DNA of 51,204 nucleotides from Acidimicrobiaceae bacterium (GCA_947456245.1 CANGPS010000012.1:1-51204), one strand, 5' to 3'; counted from the first letter of the stretch, positions 9,469-18,386 are shown. Notes: generated from the letters alone by a model not told the origin. Translations and numbers: made by a program.

Positions 9469-9849
9469 ATGGATATCCCTGCGAACCTCCGCTACTCGAC
9501 TGACCATGAGTGGGCCTCCCTCGAGGGGACTCGCGTGCGCGTCGGGATCACCGACTACGCCCAGGACGCTCTCGGCGACGTGGTCTTCGTCGACCTCCCT
9601 GAGGTCGGTGCCGTCGTCGAGGCCGGTGGGGCCATGGGCGAGGTCGAGTCGACCAAGTCGGTCTCTGAGCTCTTCGCTCCGGTGTCGGGGACGGTGGTCG
9701 CCGTGAACGACGGGTGCGTGGACGCCCCGGAGCAGATCAACAGCGATCCGTATGGAGCCGGATGGCTCTGCGAGATCGAGGTCGCCGACGTCTCGCAGGT
9801 CGACAGCCTGCTCGACGCGCCGGCCTACACAGACCTCACCGCCCACTGA
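9469..9849 (+). CDS. gcvH: Glycine cleavage system H protein
   Basis: Lipoyl carrier that shuttles the aminomethyl group between the P, T and L proteins of glycine cleavage. The 126-residue length is normal. The lipoylation site is Lys63 in GEVESTKSVSEL, within a typical lipoyl fold (YSTDHEWASLEG at the start, GWLCEIEV near the end). The other components gcvT, gcvPA and gcvPB lie 10 kb downstream rather than next to it; no lipoamide dehydrogenase is in the window. It is followed after 58 nt by garA, the same order as Rv1826-Rv1827 in M. tuberculosis. Confidence 0.97.
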   Translation: MDIPANLRYSTDHEWASLEGTRVRVGITDYAQDALGDVVFVDLPEVGAVVEAGGAMGEVESTKSVSELFAPVSGTVVAVNDGCVDAPEQINSDPYGAGWLCEIEVADVSQVDSLLDAPAYTDLTAH

Positions 9850-9894
9850 TCTCGCTCGCCGCAATCGACCCCGCAGTCCGGGTCGGGGCGCGGC

Positions 9895-9900
9895 TACCGT
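9895..9900 (+). promoter_or_regulatory. Leaderless -10 element (TACCGT) for garA
   Basis: TACCGT ends 7 nt before the GTG at 9908 and helps to place the start there, just ahead of the zinc-ribbon cysteines. Confidence 0.5.
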
Positions 9901-9907
9901 AAGGGTC

Positions 9908-10381
9908 GTGCTCTGTCATCGATGTGGTGCCCGCAACGCCGCCACGGCGAACTTCTGCCCCTCGTGCGGTGCGTCGCAGGTCCGTGACGCCTCGGAGGAC
10001 ACGCTCACGCTGTCGGTCATCGACGGTGCGGCCATCGCCGAGGGAGTCCCGGGGTCGGTCGGTGACTCCGTCCCAGAGGGCGTCGACCTGCTGCTGGTGA
10101 ACTCGGGGCCGAGCATGGGTGCCCGGTTCGCCGTCGAGAGCACCCCGCTGCGCGTGGGCCGGAGCGAGGACAGCGACATCTTCCTCGACGACGTCACGGT
10201 GTCCCGGGCGCACGTGCTCTTCACGCAGACCGACACCGGGCGACTCGTGGTCAGGGACCTCGGATCGCTCAACGGCACCTACGTCAACAGCGTCCGTGTC
10301 GACGAGAAGGTCCTCGACTCCGGTGATGAGGTCCAGATCGGCAAGTTCAAGCTCATCTACATCGCAGCGAGGGATCGATGA
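9908..10381 (+). CDS. garA: FHA-domain regulator of the GarA/OdhI family with N-terminal zinc ribbon
   Basis: A 157-residue phosphopeptide-binding protein. The FHA domain (about residues 78-152) has all the usual residues: RVGRSEDSDIFLDDVTVSRAH with Gly84, Arg85, Ser99 and His102, then GSLNGTYVN with Asn122-Gly123. It is strikingly similar to mycobacterial GarA through GDEVQIGKFKLIY. GarA and OdhI inhibit 2-oxoglutarate dehydrogenase and control glutamate metabolism, switched by phosphorylation of an N-terminal ETTSVF motif. Here that motif is absent. The N-terminus instead has a Cys4 ribbon (CHRC at 3-6, CPSC at 17-20) and a nearby EDTLTLS with Thr32 and Thr34. The neighbours gcvH and merR match the mycobacterial locus; merR overlaps by 4 nt. 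Confidence 0.88.
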   Translation: MLCHRCGARNAATANFCPSCGASQVRDASEDTLTLSVIDGAAIAEGVPGSVGDSVPEGVDLLLVNSGPSMGARFAVESTPLRVGRSEDSDIFLDDVTVSRAHVLFTQTDTGRLVVRDLGSLNGTYVNSVRVDEKVLDSGDEVQIGKFKLIYIAARDR

Positions 10382-11253
10382 ACCAGCGCAGCTACCTCTC
10401 GATCGGTGACGTCCTCACCCTGCTCCGCAGTGAGTTCCCCGACGTGACCATCTCGAAGATCCGCTTCCTCGAGAGCCAAGGGCTCGTGAGCCCTCAGCGA
10501 TCGCCCTCGGGCTACCGCAAGTTCTACGAGGAGGACGTCGAGCGTCTGCGCTACGTCCTGCTCCAGCAGCGCGAGAACTTCCTGCCGCTCAAGGTGATCC
10601 GGGACCGTCTGAACGACGGCGAGGCCCTCGGTGCGGAGGGTGATGCCACGGAGGAGGCGAAGGACGCGGTGGAGGAGGCGACGGTGCTCGCCGAGGTCCC
10701 GATCGCTGCGGTGCCTGCAGTCGTTCCTCGATCTGAGCCCAGACGCGAGACCTCCGTGGCCGACGTCCTCGCTGCGCTCCAGGAGGCGCCTGTCGTCTCG
10801 GGGGCGCCGCCCGTGCGTCGCCCGGATCCTCGCCCGGAGCCTGAGCCCCGAGTGGCTCCGCCCGCTCCGCCGGCGGACGTCCTGACCGCCGAGGAGCTCT
10901 CGGAGCAGACCGGACTGACCCTGGCGGAGATCGCCTCGCTCGAGGAGTACGGCATCCTGCGCTCCACCCGGATCGCCGGGTTGGCCTGCTTCAGTCCCCA
11001 CGAGGTGGCGATCGCTCGTGCGGCGCAGGCGTTCTGCGCCCATGGGGTCGAGCCTCGTCACCTGAGGACGTTCCGGACCTCGGTCGACCGGGAGATGGAC
11101 CTCTACGAGCAGCTCATGGCCCCCTTGCTCCATCAGCGCAACCCGGAGGCCCGGCTGAGGGCAGCCGACTCCGTGGAGGCGATGGCCGATGCGGGACGGA
11201 CGCTGCGCACGGCGATGATGACCGCAGCGGTGGATCGACTGCTCGGACGCTGA
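10378..11253 (+). CDS. MerR-family transcriptional regulator (Rv1828-like)
   Basis: A 291-residue DNA-binding regulator. Residues 5-80 are the winged helix-turn-helix of the MerR family (YLSIGDVLTLL, then KIRFLESQGLVSPQRSPSGYR). Residues about 85-170 are a charged, Pro- and Ala-rich linker. The C-terminal part (LTAEELSEQTGLTLAEIASLEEYGIL) looks like a second helix-turn-helix-like unit plus an all-helical domain, as in the M. tuberculosis Rv1828 family. No metal-binding cysteine cluster is seen, so classical metal sensing is unlikely; the effector is unknown. It overlaps garA by ATGA, so the two are translated together, the same order as Rv1827-Rv1828. Confidence 0.88.
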   Translation: MNQRSYLSIGDVLTLLRSEFPDVTISKIRFLESQGLVSPQRSPSGYRKFYEEDVERLRYVLLQQRENFLPLKVIRDRLNDGEALGAEGDATEEAKDAVEEATVLAEVPIAAVPAVVPRSEPRRETSVADVLAALQEAPVVSGAPPVRRPDPRPEPEPRVAPPAPPADVLTAEELSEQTGLTLAEIASLEEYGILRSTRIAGLACFSPHEVAIARAAQAFCAHGVEPRHLRTFRTSVDREMDLYEQLMAPLLHQRNPEARLRAADSVEAMADAGRTLRTAMMTAAVDRLLGR

Positions 11254-11282
11254 GCGACGAGCGATCACGGACGACTCACCTG

Positions 11283-11288
11283 TACCAT
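11283..11288 (+). promoter_or_regulatory. Leaderless -10 element (TACCAT)
   Basis: TACCAT ends 6 nt before the ATG at 11295. Confidence 0.5.
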
Positions 11289-11294
11289 CGAGAG

Positions 11295-11792
11295 ATGGTC
11301 CGGGTGCAGCTGCGATCGGTGCGGGTCGATCTCCAGTCGAACACGCCCGTGCTCCTGCTCGAGGAGCAGTCGGGACTGGGCCGGACGCTGCCGATCTTCA
11401 TCGGGACGCCCGAGGCGACGTCGATCGCCTACGCCGTCCAGGGCGTGGAGGTCCCGAGGCCATTGACCCACGATCTGCTGGTGGAGGTGATCGAGGAGCT
11501 CGGCGCGGTGCTCGAGCACGTGGAGATCTCGGACCTCGACGGCTCCACCTACTACGCCGAGCTGGTCCTCACCCGAGACGGCGAGGCGCACACCGTCTCG
11601 GCACGTCCGTCGGACGCCGTGGCGCTCGCCATCCGGACGGGAAGCCCCCTCTTCGTGGCAGACCACCTCATGGAGCTCGACACCGTCTTCATCGCCACCG
11701 ACCTCGAGGATGACGACGAGGAGTCGGACGAGGTGGTGGAGGAGTTCCGGGAGTTCCTCGACTCGATCTCCCCAGAGGACTTCGGAGCCTGA
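11295..11792 (+). CDS. Bifunctional nuclease family protein (DUF151)
   Basis: A 165-residue protein of the BFN/DUF151 family, whose studied members degrade RNA and DNA. The family core is visible: VLLLEEQSGLGRTLPIFIGTPEATSIA, then RPLTHDLLVEVIEELGA and the C-terminal ARPSDAVALAIRTGSPLFV. The last 40 residues are strongly acidic. It follows the MerR regulator as in mycobacteria (Rv1828-Rv1829), but has its own likely leaderless promoter. It is convergent with the next gene, with only three bases between the stop codons. Confidence 0.88.
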   Translation: MVRVQLRSVRVDLQSNTPVLLLEEQSGLGRTLPIFIGTPEATSIAYAVQGVEVPRPLTHDLLVEVIEELGAVLEHVEISDLDGSTYYAELVLTRDGEAHTVSARPSDAVALAIRTGSPLFVADHLMELDTVFIATDLEDDDEESDEVVEEFREFLDSISPEDFGA

Positions 11793-11795
11793 TCC

Positions 11796-12779
11796 TCAGC
11801 GGTGCGGGTCGACAACGACCCGGCCGCGAACGCGGCCGCTGGCGATGGCCTCGAGCACGCTCGGCACCTCGTCGAGACCGACCTCGCGTTCGACGATGTC
11901 ATCGATCCGAGCTGAGGGGAAGCGCGCAGCGAGCTGCTGCCACACGACCGACCGCTCGCCGGCCGGCATCTCCACGGAGTCGATGCCGAGCAGCCGCACG
12001 GCACGCACGATGAAGGGGAAGACCGAGGTCGTGAGCTCCGAACCGCCGGTGAGGCCCGAAGCGGCCACGGCACCGCCGTAGCGGAGCGTCTTGAGGATGG
12101 CGGTGAGTGTGGCGCCGCCGACGCAATCGATGGCTCCCGCCCACCGTTCCTCGCTCAGCCCTCGCGACGGCGTCGGATCAACCTCTTGTCTGCCGATGAC
12201 GCGCGCGCAGCCGATGTGGTGGAGGAACTCGGCCTCGGCTGGCCGACCTGATGACCCGACCACGGTGTAGCCGGACGCTGCAGCAAGCGCCACGGCGATC
12301 GATCCGACCCCTCCGGCTGCACCCGTCACAAGCAGATCGCCGAGATCCGGTGTGAGGCCACCGGACTCGAGGGCAAGCAACGACGCCATGGCCGTGAACC
12401 CTGCCGTGCCGAGGGCCATGGCCCCGCGGGCGTCGAGGCCCTCGGGCATGGCCACCACACTTCGAGCCGGTACCCGCGCCAGCTCGGCGAAGCCACCGTG
12501 GCTCGACGTGCCGATGCCGTGCCCGTGGGCGATGACCAGGGAGCCGGGCTCGATGGTGGGATCGGAGGACTCGAGGACCGTGCCGGCAAGGTCGACGCCG
12601 CCGATGAGCGGGGAGATCCGTGCCACCCTGTTGCCGGGTTGGAGCGCCATGGAGTCCTTGAAGTTGACCGCCGCTCTGACTACCTCGATCAGGACTTCGC
12701 CCTCGAGTTGGTTCGGGTCCATTCGGCCGACCTCGATCGTGGGGTGGTCGGGCCTCTGGGTCACGATGACAGCACGCAT
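11796..12779 (-). CDS. Zinc-independent MDR oxidoreductase, AcuI/YhdH-like
   Basis: A 327-residue NADPH-dependent reductase of the medium-chain dehydrogenase superfamily. Closest by eye to the AcuI/YhdH (acryloyl-CoA reductase) group: VEVG-type N-terminus, NFKDSMALQPGNRVARISPLIGGVDLAGTV, AMALGTAGFTAMASL, and the Rossmann loop VTGAAGGVGSIAVALAAASGY. The catalytic and structural zinc ligands of alcohol dehydrogenases are absent. The reaction would be reduction of an acrylyl-CoA-like double bond; this is family knowledge, not shown here. It is monocistronic and divergent from the S9 peptidase. Confidence 0.82.
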   Translation of the reverse strand: MRAVIVTQRPDHPTIEVGRMDPNQLEGEVLIEVVRAAVNFKDSMALQPGNRVARISPLIGGVDLAGTVLESSDPTIEPGSLVIAHGHGIGTSSHGGFAELARVPARSVVAMPEGLDARGAMALGTAGFTAMASLLALESGGLTPDLGDLLVTGAAGGVGSIAVALAAASGYTVVGSSGRPAEAEFLHHIGCARVIGRQEVDPTPSRGLSEERWAGAIDCVGGATLTAILKTLRYGGAVAASGLTGGSELTTSVFPFIVRAVRLLGIDSVEMPAGERSVVWQQLAARFPSARIDDIVEREVGLDEVPSVLEAIASGRVRGRVVVDPHR

Positions 12780-12787
12780 GGCACCGA

Positions 12788-12793
12788 AGTGTA
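12788..12793 (-). promoter_or_regulatory. Leaderless -10 element (TACACT)
   Basis: On the minus strand TACACT ends 8 nt before the ATG at 12779. It lies back to back with the + strand element at 12830. Confidence 0.4.
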
Positions 12794-12829
12794 CGGAGCC
12801 CGAGCCCTTGAAGAGCGACGCCCAGGGCC

Positions 12830-12835
12830 TAACCT
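12830..12835 (+). promoter_or_regulatory. Leaderless -10 element (TAACCT)
   Basis: TAACCT ends 6 nt before the ATG at 12842. Confidence 0.5.
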
Positions 12836-12841
12836 CGTCTC

Positions 12842-14722
12842 ATGGTCCCGCAGGAGCACCGCCGACCGCTCCCGATCGAGGTAGCTGCCTCGCTGAAGCT
12901 CTCGGCCTCGTGCCTGCGATCGTTCGCCGATGACCTCTACTGGATCGAGGGTCGTCCGGAGCTCGATGGCGCACGGGTCGTGATGCGGGTCCGACCCGAC
13001 GGGGACCCGGAGATCGTGTCGCCGCCCGGCCTGTCCCTGTCGAGTCGAGTGCACGAGTACGGCGGTGGTGCGATATGCCTCATCGCGGTGGACGGCGAAC
13101 CGGTCGTCGTGGGCGTCCGGGCCGTCGACCAGGCGATCGTCACGTTCCACCCCCGGTCCGGCGCCGTCACCGAGGTCGTCCATGAGGAGGCGTCCGCCTT
13201 CGGGGACCTCTCGTGGGGGCCGGGGCATGGCGTGGTGGCCGTGCGAGAGCGCTCCACGCCGACCGACGTGGTTCGAGATGTGGTCCACGTCGACCTCGCG
13301 TCGGGGACGATCAGCTCGCTGACCGGTGGTCGGGACTTCTACTCGGATCCCCGTGTCCACGCGGACGGCCGCATGGCGTGGTGTGCGTGGGACCACCCCG
13401 CCATGCCGTGGGATGCCTCCGAGGTCTGGACCGGGAGGCTCGACGGGTCCGGTGGCGACCTCGCGCTCGTTGCGACGCACCTCGTGGCCGGCGGGGTGGA
13501 TCGCCCGGCGGGGTCCCCTGTCCTCCTGTCGGACGGGACCTTGGCGCTGGCGCTCGAGGATGGCGACCGCGCCCAGCTCTGGCGCTGGTCGACCGATGGA
13601 GGCCTCGAGCCGCTCAGCCATGGAGGCGGGGAGGTCGGCCAGCCGCTCTGGATCCTCGGGACGACCTCGGTGGCGACGGACGGACGGACCGATGTGCTGG
13701 CCTGCGTGGAGCGGACGGCGGGTCGATCCGAGGTCTCGAGGCTCGAGGGGCGGGACCTCATCGCTGTCGCCGTCGTGCCGGGGGCGGTGGACGAGATCGT
13801 GTCGACCTCGCTCGGGCTCGGCGTGCTCGGGACGGGCGACGAGCACCTCGGCTACGTCGCCTGGATCCAGGGGGGTGAGATGGCGGGCTGGCGGCCCCTC
13901 GGGCCCCAGGTGTCGGGACCGGTCTCTCGAGCCGAGCCGATCCGCGTCGAGGCCGACGACGGCAGGGAGGTCCATGGCCTGCTGTTCCCTCCGAGCGTTC
14001 CGACCTCGGAGGCACCGCCGGTGGTGGTCTTCTGCCACGGGGGTCCGACCGGTCAGGCGCTGCCGGGGCTGAACCCGCTGATCGAGGCCTTGACGTCACG
14101 TGGCCTGTGCGTCGTGGCCGCGAACTACGCCGGGTCGACGGGCTTCGGGGCGGCCTATCGGCATCGGCTCGATGGTCGATGGGGCGTGGCAGACGTCGAT
14201 GACTGCGTGGCCCTGGTGGCCGGCCTCGCCGAGCAGGGGAGGGTCGATGGGACCCGAGCGGCGATCCGTGGGACCAGCGCGGGCGGCCTGACCGCCCTGC
14301 TGGGCCTGACCACCGGAGCCTTCGTGGGGGCGGTGTCGTGGTACGGGGTCGCCGATCTCGTGACCCTGGCCGAGAGCACGCACGACTTCGAGTCCCGCTA
14401 CCTCGATCGGCTCATCGGACCGTTGCCGGAGGATCTCGAGGTCTACCGCGATCGATCGCCGATCAATCGTGCCTCGCAGATGCGAGGGGCGGCTCTGCTG
14501 CTTCAGGGACTCGACGATCCGGTCGTCCCGCCAGCGCAGGCCACCTCCATGGCGGCGGCGATGCGCGCCAACGGCCATGAGGTCGAGCTCATCGAGTTCC
14601 CCGGGGAGAGCCATGGGTTCCGTCGCCTCGACACCCTGGTGGACGCGTTCACAGCCGAGGTCACCTTCTACGAGCGCCATCTCGGAGCCACCGGCGCCGC
14701 CGATAGCATCGCACTCCAGTGA
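12842..14722 (+). CDS. S9-family serine peptidase (prolyl oligopeptidase type)
   Basis: A 626-residue alpha/beta-hydrolase with an N-terminal beta-propeller-like region (about 1-360) and a C-terminal peptidase domain. The triad is visible: Ser479 in GTSAGGLTAL, Asp558 or Asp559 in QGLDDPVVPP, and His591 in ESHGFRRL. The oxyanion segment is VVVFCHGGPTG. This layout is that of acylaminoacyl- or dipeptidyl-peptidases of family S9C. No signal peptide is present, so it is probably cytosolic and processes short peptides. The stop overlaps the next gene by 4 nt (GTGA), so the membrane protein that follows is translationally coupled, though no functional link is obvious. Confidence 0.9.
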   Translation: MVPQEHRRPLPIEVAASLKLSASCLRSFADDLYWIEGRPELDGARVVMRVRPDGDPEIVSPPGLSLSSRVHEYGGGAICLIAVDGEPVVVGVRAVDQAIVTFHPRSGAVTEVVHEEASAFGDLSWGPGHGVVAVRERSTPTDVVRDVVHVDLASGTISSLTGGRDFYSDPRVHADGRMAWCAWDHPAMPWDASEVWTGRLDGSGGDLALVATHLVAGGVDRPAGSPVLLSDGTLALALEDGDRAQLWRWSTDGGLEPLSHGGGEVGQPLWILGTTSVATDGRTDVLACVERTAGRSEVSRLEGRDLIAVAVVPGAVDEIVSTSLGLGVLGTGDEHLGYVAWIQGGEMAGWRPLGPQVSGPVSRAEPIRVEADDGREVHGLLFPPSVPTSEAPPVVVFCHGGPTGQALPGLNPLIEALTSRGLCVVAANYAGSTGFGAAYRHRLDGRWGVADVDDCVALVAGLAEQGRVDGTRAAIRGTSAGGLTALLGLTTGAFVGAVSWYGVADLVTLAESTHDFESRYLDRLIGPLPEDLEVYRDRSPINRASQMRGAALLLQGLDDPVVPPAQATSMAAAMRANGHEVELIEFPGESHGFRRLDTLVDAFTAEVTFYERHLGATGAADSIALQ

Positions 14723-16038
14723 GCACCGCCTCGATCGTCACCGGCAGCCGACGCCCCGGCAGGGTCTGGCCGTTCGGTCCTTGGAGGCACCGCCTGAGTC
14801 CGATCCAGTTCGACGTCGCGCTCTTCGCCGCCTCGGCGCTCTTCGCGCTCGTCGCCTCGTTCCGCTCGACGATCCCGCTTTACCGCGAGTGGGGGCAGAT
14901 CGCCGTCGGTCCCTATCTCCTCGCCACGGCCTTCGCCGTCATGCTGACCATCCGGGCGCGTCGGCGCGACGTCACGACCCTTCGATGGTGGCTGTCGGGC
15001 CTCGTCCTCGTAGGGACGGTGCTCGTCCCGCTCGCTGTCGAGGTCTCGTGGCGGTTCTCCGGCAGTGACAGCAACCAGCACGTGCAGCCGGAGGTCGTCG
15101 TCATCGAGCGAGCCGCGTCAGCGGTGGCCCATGGGCACGACCCGTACGAGGCCATCGTGGTCCACGGCCATCTCGTCGGAGGCGCCAGAGGGCTCCCGGC
15201 CTACGAGGCCTTCTTCCCCTACCTGCCGGCGATGGCGATCTTCGGGCTGCCATCGACCCTGCCGGTGGACCACCGGGCCACGGATGCGAGGATCTACTTC
15301 CTCCTCGCCACGCTTCTGGCCGTGGCGCTGGCGCTGCGGCTCTCTGCCGCCTCGAGTACGCGCAAGCTGCGGGCGTTCCAGGTGGCCGTCGTCCTGCCGT
15401 GGGCGGCGCTCACCCTCTCGACCGGCGGCGACGATCTCCCGATCATCGGCCTGCTGATGCTGGCGATCGTGCTAGCGCAGCGACGTCGCCCCGGATGGTC
15501 CGGGGTCGTGCTCGGTGTCGCCTCGGCGATGAAGTTCACGGCATGGCCGCTCGCCGCGCTGGCGCTCTTCGCCGCCGTCGACGGCGAGGGTCGACGCCGG
15601 CCTGGTCGAATGCTGGCTGGGATCGTCGGCGCCGCAGCCCCGCTGACCATCTGGGCTGCGATCATCGGACCTCGGCGCTTCATCGCCAACGTCGTGCTCT
15701 TCCCGATGGGGCTCTCAGGGGTCGAGTCGCCGGCCGGATCTGCGCTTCCCGGGCACGTCCTGGTCACCGCCGTCCCCGCAGTCCACCGGATCTTCCCGAT
15801 CATCGCGGCGGTCGTGGGTCTCGGTGTGCTCGCGGTCTACCTGCGACGCCGGCCACCGCTCGGGGCGGTCGCCGTCGCTCGCGTGGCGGGATGGGTGCTG
15901 TTCATCGCCATCCTGCTCGCTCCGGCCACGAGGATCGGCTACCTGATGTATCCGATGAACCTGCTGGTGTGGTCGTGGATGCTGACACCGGAGGGGTCGG
16001 ACCAGCCAGTCGACGATCAGGCCCCTTCTGACGCCTGA
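14719..16038 (+). CDS. Membrane mannosyltransferase-like protein (GT87/DUF2029 type)
   Basis: A 439-residue polytopic membrane protein with about nine to ten hydrophobic helices. The first outer loop contains SDSNQHVQPEVV and, further on, HGHDPYEAIVV followed by FFPYLPAMAIF, the pattern seen in GT87 polyprenyl-phosphomannose-dependent transferases. It probably extends a cell-envelope glycan on the outer face; acceptor unknown. The GTG start overlaps the S9 peptidase stop. Its 3' end overlaps the convergent small membrane protein by 22 bp. Confidence 0.65.
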   Translation: MSTASIVTGSRRPGRVWPFGPWRHRLSPIQFDVALFAASALFALVASFRSTIPLYREWGQIAVGPYLLATAFAVMLTIRARRRDVTTLRWWLSGLVLVGTVLVPLAVEVSWRFSGSDSNQHVQPEVVVIERAASAVAHGHDPYEAIVVHGHLVGGARGLPAYEAFFPYLPAMAIFGLPSTLPVDHRATDARIYFLLATLLAVALALRLSAASSTRKLRAFQVAVVLPWAALTLSTGGDDLPIIGLLMLAIVLAQRRRPGWSGVVLGVASAMKFTAWPLAALALFAAVDGEGRRRPGRMLAGIVGAAAPLTIWAAIIGPRRFIANVVLFPMGLSGVESPAGSALPGHVLVTAVPAVHRIFPIIAAVVGLGVLAVYLRRRPPLGAVAVARVAGWVLFIAILLAPATRIGYLMYPMNLLVWSWMLTPEGSDQPVDDQAPSDA

Positions 16039-16628
16039 TAGAGCCGGACGGTGACCGAGGTCGACTGATGGCCGTCGGCGGAGAACGTGGTGGGGCTGAT
16101 GGTCACGCCCTGGATCCAGAACCAGCTGTCGGATCCACCCTTCTGGCCGAGCATCTGGACGCCGGGTGCGCCGACGGGAGCACCGGTCGAGAAGATCTTC
16201 CATCCTCGCCCGATCAGCTGCTTGTGGAAGAAGGTGTAGAGCTGGGCCTGGGACGCATTGGAGGAGAATCGCAGCGACCGGTCGAACGAGGTCGGCTGAC
16301 CGCTGTCGTGGAGCGCCTTGGGTGCGGAGATCCCGCTGGGCAGCACGACGGCGGCCAGGATGTCGCTGGGCGGCTCTCCGTTGGTGACATACGGTGCGAA
16401 GGCGAGCCCGGGCTCTACGGGGAGCCCCGCTCCCTTGATGATCGCCGGCACCTCGTCCTTCGCCTCGCTGCCTCCCGTGCCGAGGTTCGCCAGGATGTAG
16501 GCCACGATCACGATCAGGGCCACGATCGGCACGATCATGGCGTACTTGAGGCTCGTGGGTGCGATCCCCGGTGGGGGCAGCGGGCGCCCGTGCGCATCCC
16601 GCTCGACGGTGGGGGTGGGGTCGGTCAT
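16017..16628 (-). CDS. Hypothetical single-pass membrane protein
   Basis: 203 residues: a short Pro-rich cytoplasmic tail, one strong transmembrane helix (about residues 29-47, AMIVPIVALIVIVAYILAN), then an extracytoplasmic domain of about 155 residues. The domain contains AQLYTFFHKQLIGRGWKIFS, resembling small lipoprotein-like or DUF-type extracellular domains in actinobacteria; I do not recognise the family. A TAGGCT hexamer lies 10 nt before the ATG, so it may be near-leaderless. Its 3' end overlaps the convergent GT87-like gene by 22 bp. Confidence 0.75.
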   Translation of the reverse strand: MTDPTPTVERDAHGRPLPPPGIAPTSLKYAMIVPIVALIVIVAYILANLGTGGSEAKDEVPAIIKGAGLPVEPGLAFAPYVTNGEPPSDILAAVVLPSGISAPKALHDSGQPTSFDRSLRFSSNASQAQLYTFFHKQLIGRGWKIFSTGAPVGAPGVQMLGQKGGSDSWFWIQGVTISPTTFSADGHQSTSVTVRLYQASEGA

Positions 16629-16659
16629 CTCGTCGACGAGCCTAGGTCCCGGTGGGACG

Positions 16660-17481
16660 TCAGCGACCCCAGCCCATGTGGTCGATCGGGCCGTGCCCGT
16701 GGCCCAGTTCCCAGGTGGCGGCGCCGACGAGGCCGGCGTGCACGAATGCCTTGGCCTCGGTGATCGCCTCGAGCGTGCCTCGGCCGAGCGCCAGGTTGGC
16801 TGCGATCGCTGACGAGAGCGAGCATCCGGTCCCGTGGTCGTTCCGGGTCACGACCCGTGTCGCGCTCAGCTCGTGGACTCCCTCGGGACCGACGATGACG
16901 TCCGGCGCCAAGGTCGCCGTGACCCCGTCGGCGAGCAGGTGCCCTCCCTTCACGACCACCCAGCTGGCCCCGAGGGAGCACAGCGAGCGTCCGGCTGCCG
17001 TCATGGCGGCCACCGAGTCGAGCTCCTCGACCTCGAGATCGAGCAGTACGGCGGTCTCGCGCAGGTTGGGCGTCAGGACGTGGGCATGGGGGAGCAGCGC
17101 CTCGCGGTAGGCGGTGGCACCTCCGGCCTCCATGAGCGAGTGACCGGTGGAGGACACCAGGACCGGATCGACGACGAGGTTCGGGAGAGCGCCGGTGGCG
17201 GCGAGTGCACCGATGGCCTCGATGGTCCGCGGCCGGGCGAGCATCCCGGTCTTGAACGCATCCACGGCGATGTCATCGGTCACCGTTGCGATCTGGGTGA
17301 GGACCATCTCGGCCTCGAGCGTCGTCACCGCCGTGACGCCGACGGTGCTCTGGGCGGTGACCGCCGTGATTGCGACGGTACCGTGGACGCCGTGGGCGGT
17401 GAAGGTGCGGAGGTCGGCCTCGATGCCCGCACCTCCACCGGAGTCGGAGCCGGCGATGGACATGGCGACACGAGGCGTCAT
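16660..17481 (-). CDS. thiD: Hydroxymethylpyrimidine/phosphomethylpyrimidine kinase
   Basis: Phosphorylates HMP and HMP-phosphate to HMP-diphosphate for thiamine synthesis. A ribokinase-fold protein of 273 residues with all family blocks: SIAGSDSGGGAGIEADL, VDPVLVSSTGHSLM, LTPNLRETAVLL, VKGGHL, and the anion-hole motif DHGTGCSLSSAIAANLA. Two in-frame ATGs exist; I prefer 17481 because a TAGGGT hexamer ends 8 nt before it, while it is only 2 nt from the ATG at 17487. It is divergent from thiG across a 76-nt gap. No TPP riboswitch is visible in that gap. The other thiamine genes (thiC, thiE, thiS, thiF) are not in the window. Confidence 0.92.
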   Translation of the reverse strand: MTPRVAMSIAGSDSGGGAGIEADLRTFTAHGVHGTVAITAVTAQSTVGVTAVTTLEAEMVLTQIATVTDDIAVDAFKTGMLARPRTIEAIGALAATGALPNLVVDPVLVSSTGHSLMEAGGATAYREALLPHAHVLTPNLRETAVLLDLEVEELDSVAAMTAAGRSLCSLGASWVVVKGGHLLADGVTATLAPDVIVGPEGVHELSATRVVTRNDHGTGCSLSSAIAANLALGRGTLEAITEAKAFVHAGLVGAATWELGHGHGPIDHMGWGR

Positions 17482-17489
17482 GTCCATCG

Positions 17490-17495
17490 ACCCTA
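17490..17495 (-). promoter_or_regulatory. Leaderless -10 element (TAGGGT) for thiD
   Basis: On the minus strand TAGGGT ends 8 nt before the ATG at 17481. Confidence 0.4.
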
Positions 17496-17545
17496 GCGAC
17501 CGCGCTGCGGTCGAGGGCCCGGCCCCAGCGCCTCCGCATGGACCC

Positions 17546-18328
<783 letters not shown>

Positions 18329-18351
18329 GTCACGTCGGCCGAGAGGTCCGC

Positions 18352-18370
18352 TAAGGTTAGGGCACCCTAA
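18352..18370 (+). promoter_or_regulatory. DtxR/IdeR-like metal-responsive operator 1
   Basis: The 19-mer beginning TAAGGTTAGGG contains TTAGGGCACCCTAA and matches the IdeR/DtxR iron-box consensus at 15 of 19 positions by my alignment. It lies about 30 nt ahead of a ZIP metal-transporter start. Confidence 0.6.
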
Positions 18371-18386
18371 AGTTAGGGCGCCCTAA
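18368..18386 (+). promoter_or_regulatory. DtxR/IdeR-like metal-responsive operator 2, overlapping a -10
   Basis: Contains the perfect 14-bp palindrome TTAGGGCGCCCTAA (18373-18386), centred 16 bp from the first copy; 13 of 19 positions match the iron-box consensus. A possible -10, TAAAGT (18368-18373), bridges the two boxes, so a bound repressor would block the promoter. Box sequence and target fit metal repression; which metal is inference. Confidence 0.55.

Noticed and set aside
9752-9907. A longer N-terminus for the FHA protein
   Set aside because: It would overlap gcvH by about 100 nt and has no ribosome site. The GTG at 9908 has a -10 hexamer and starts just before the zinc-ribbon cysteines.
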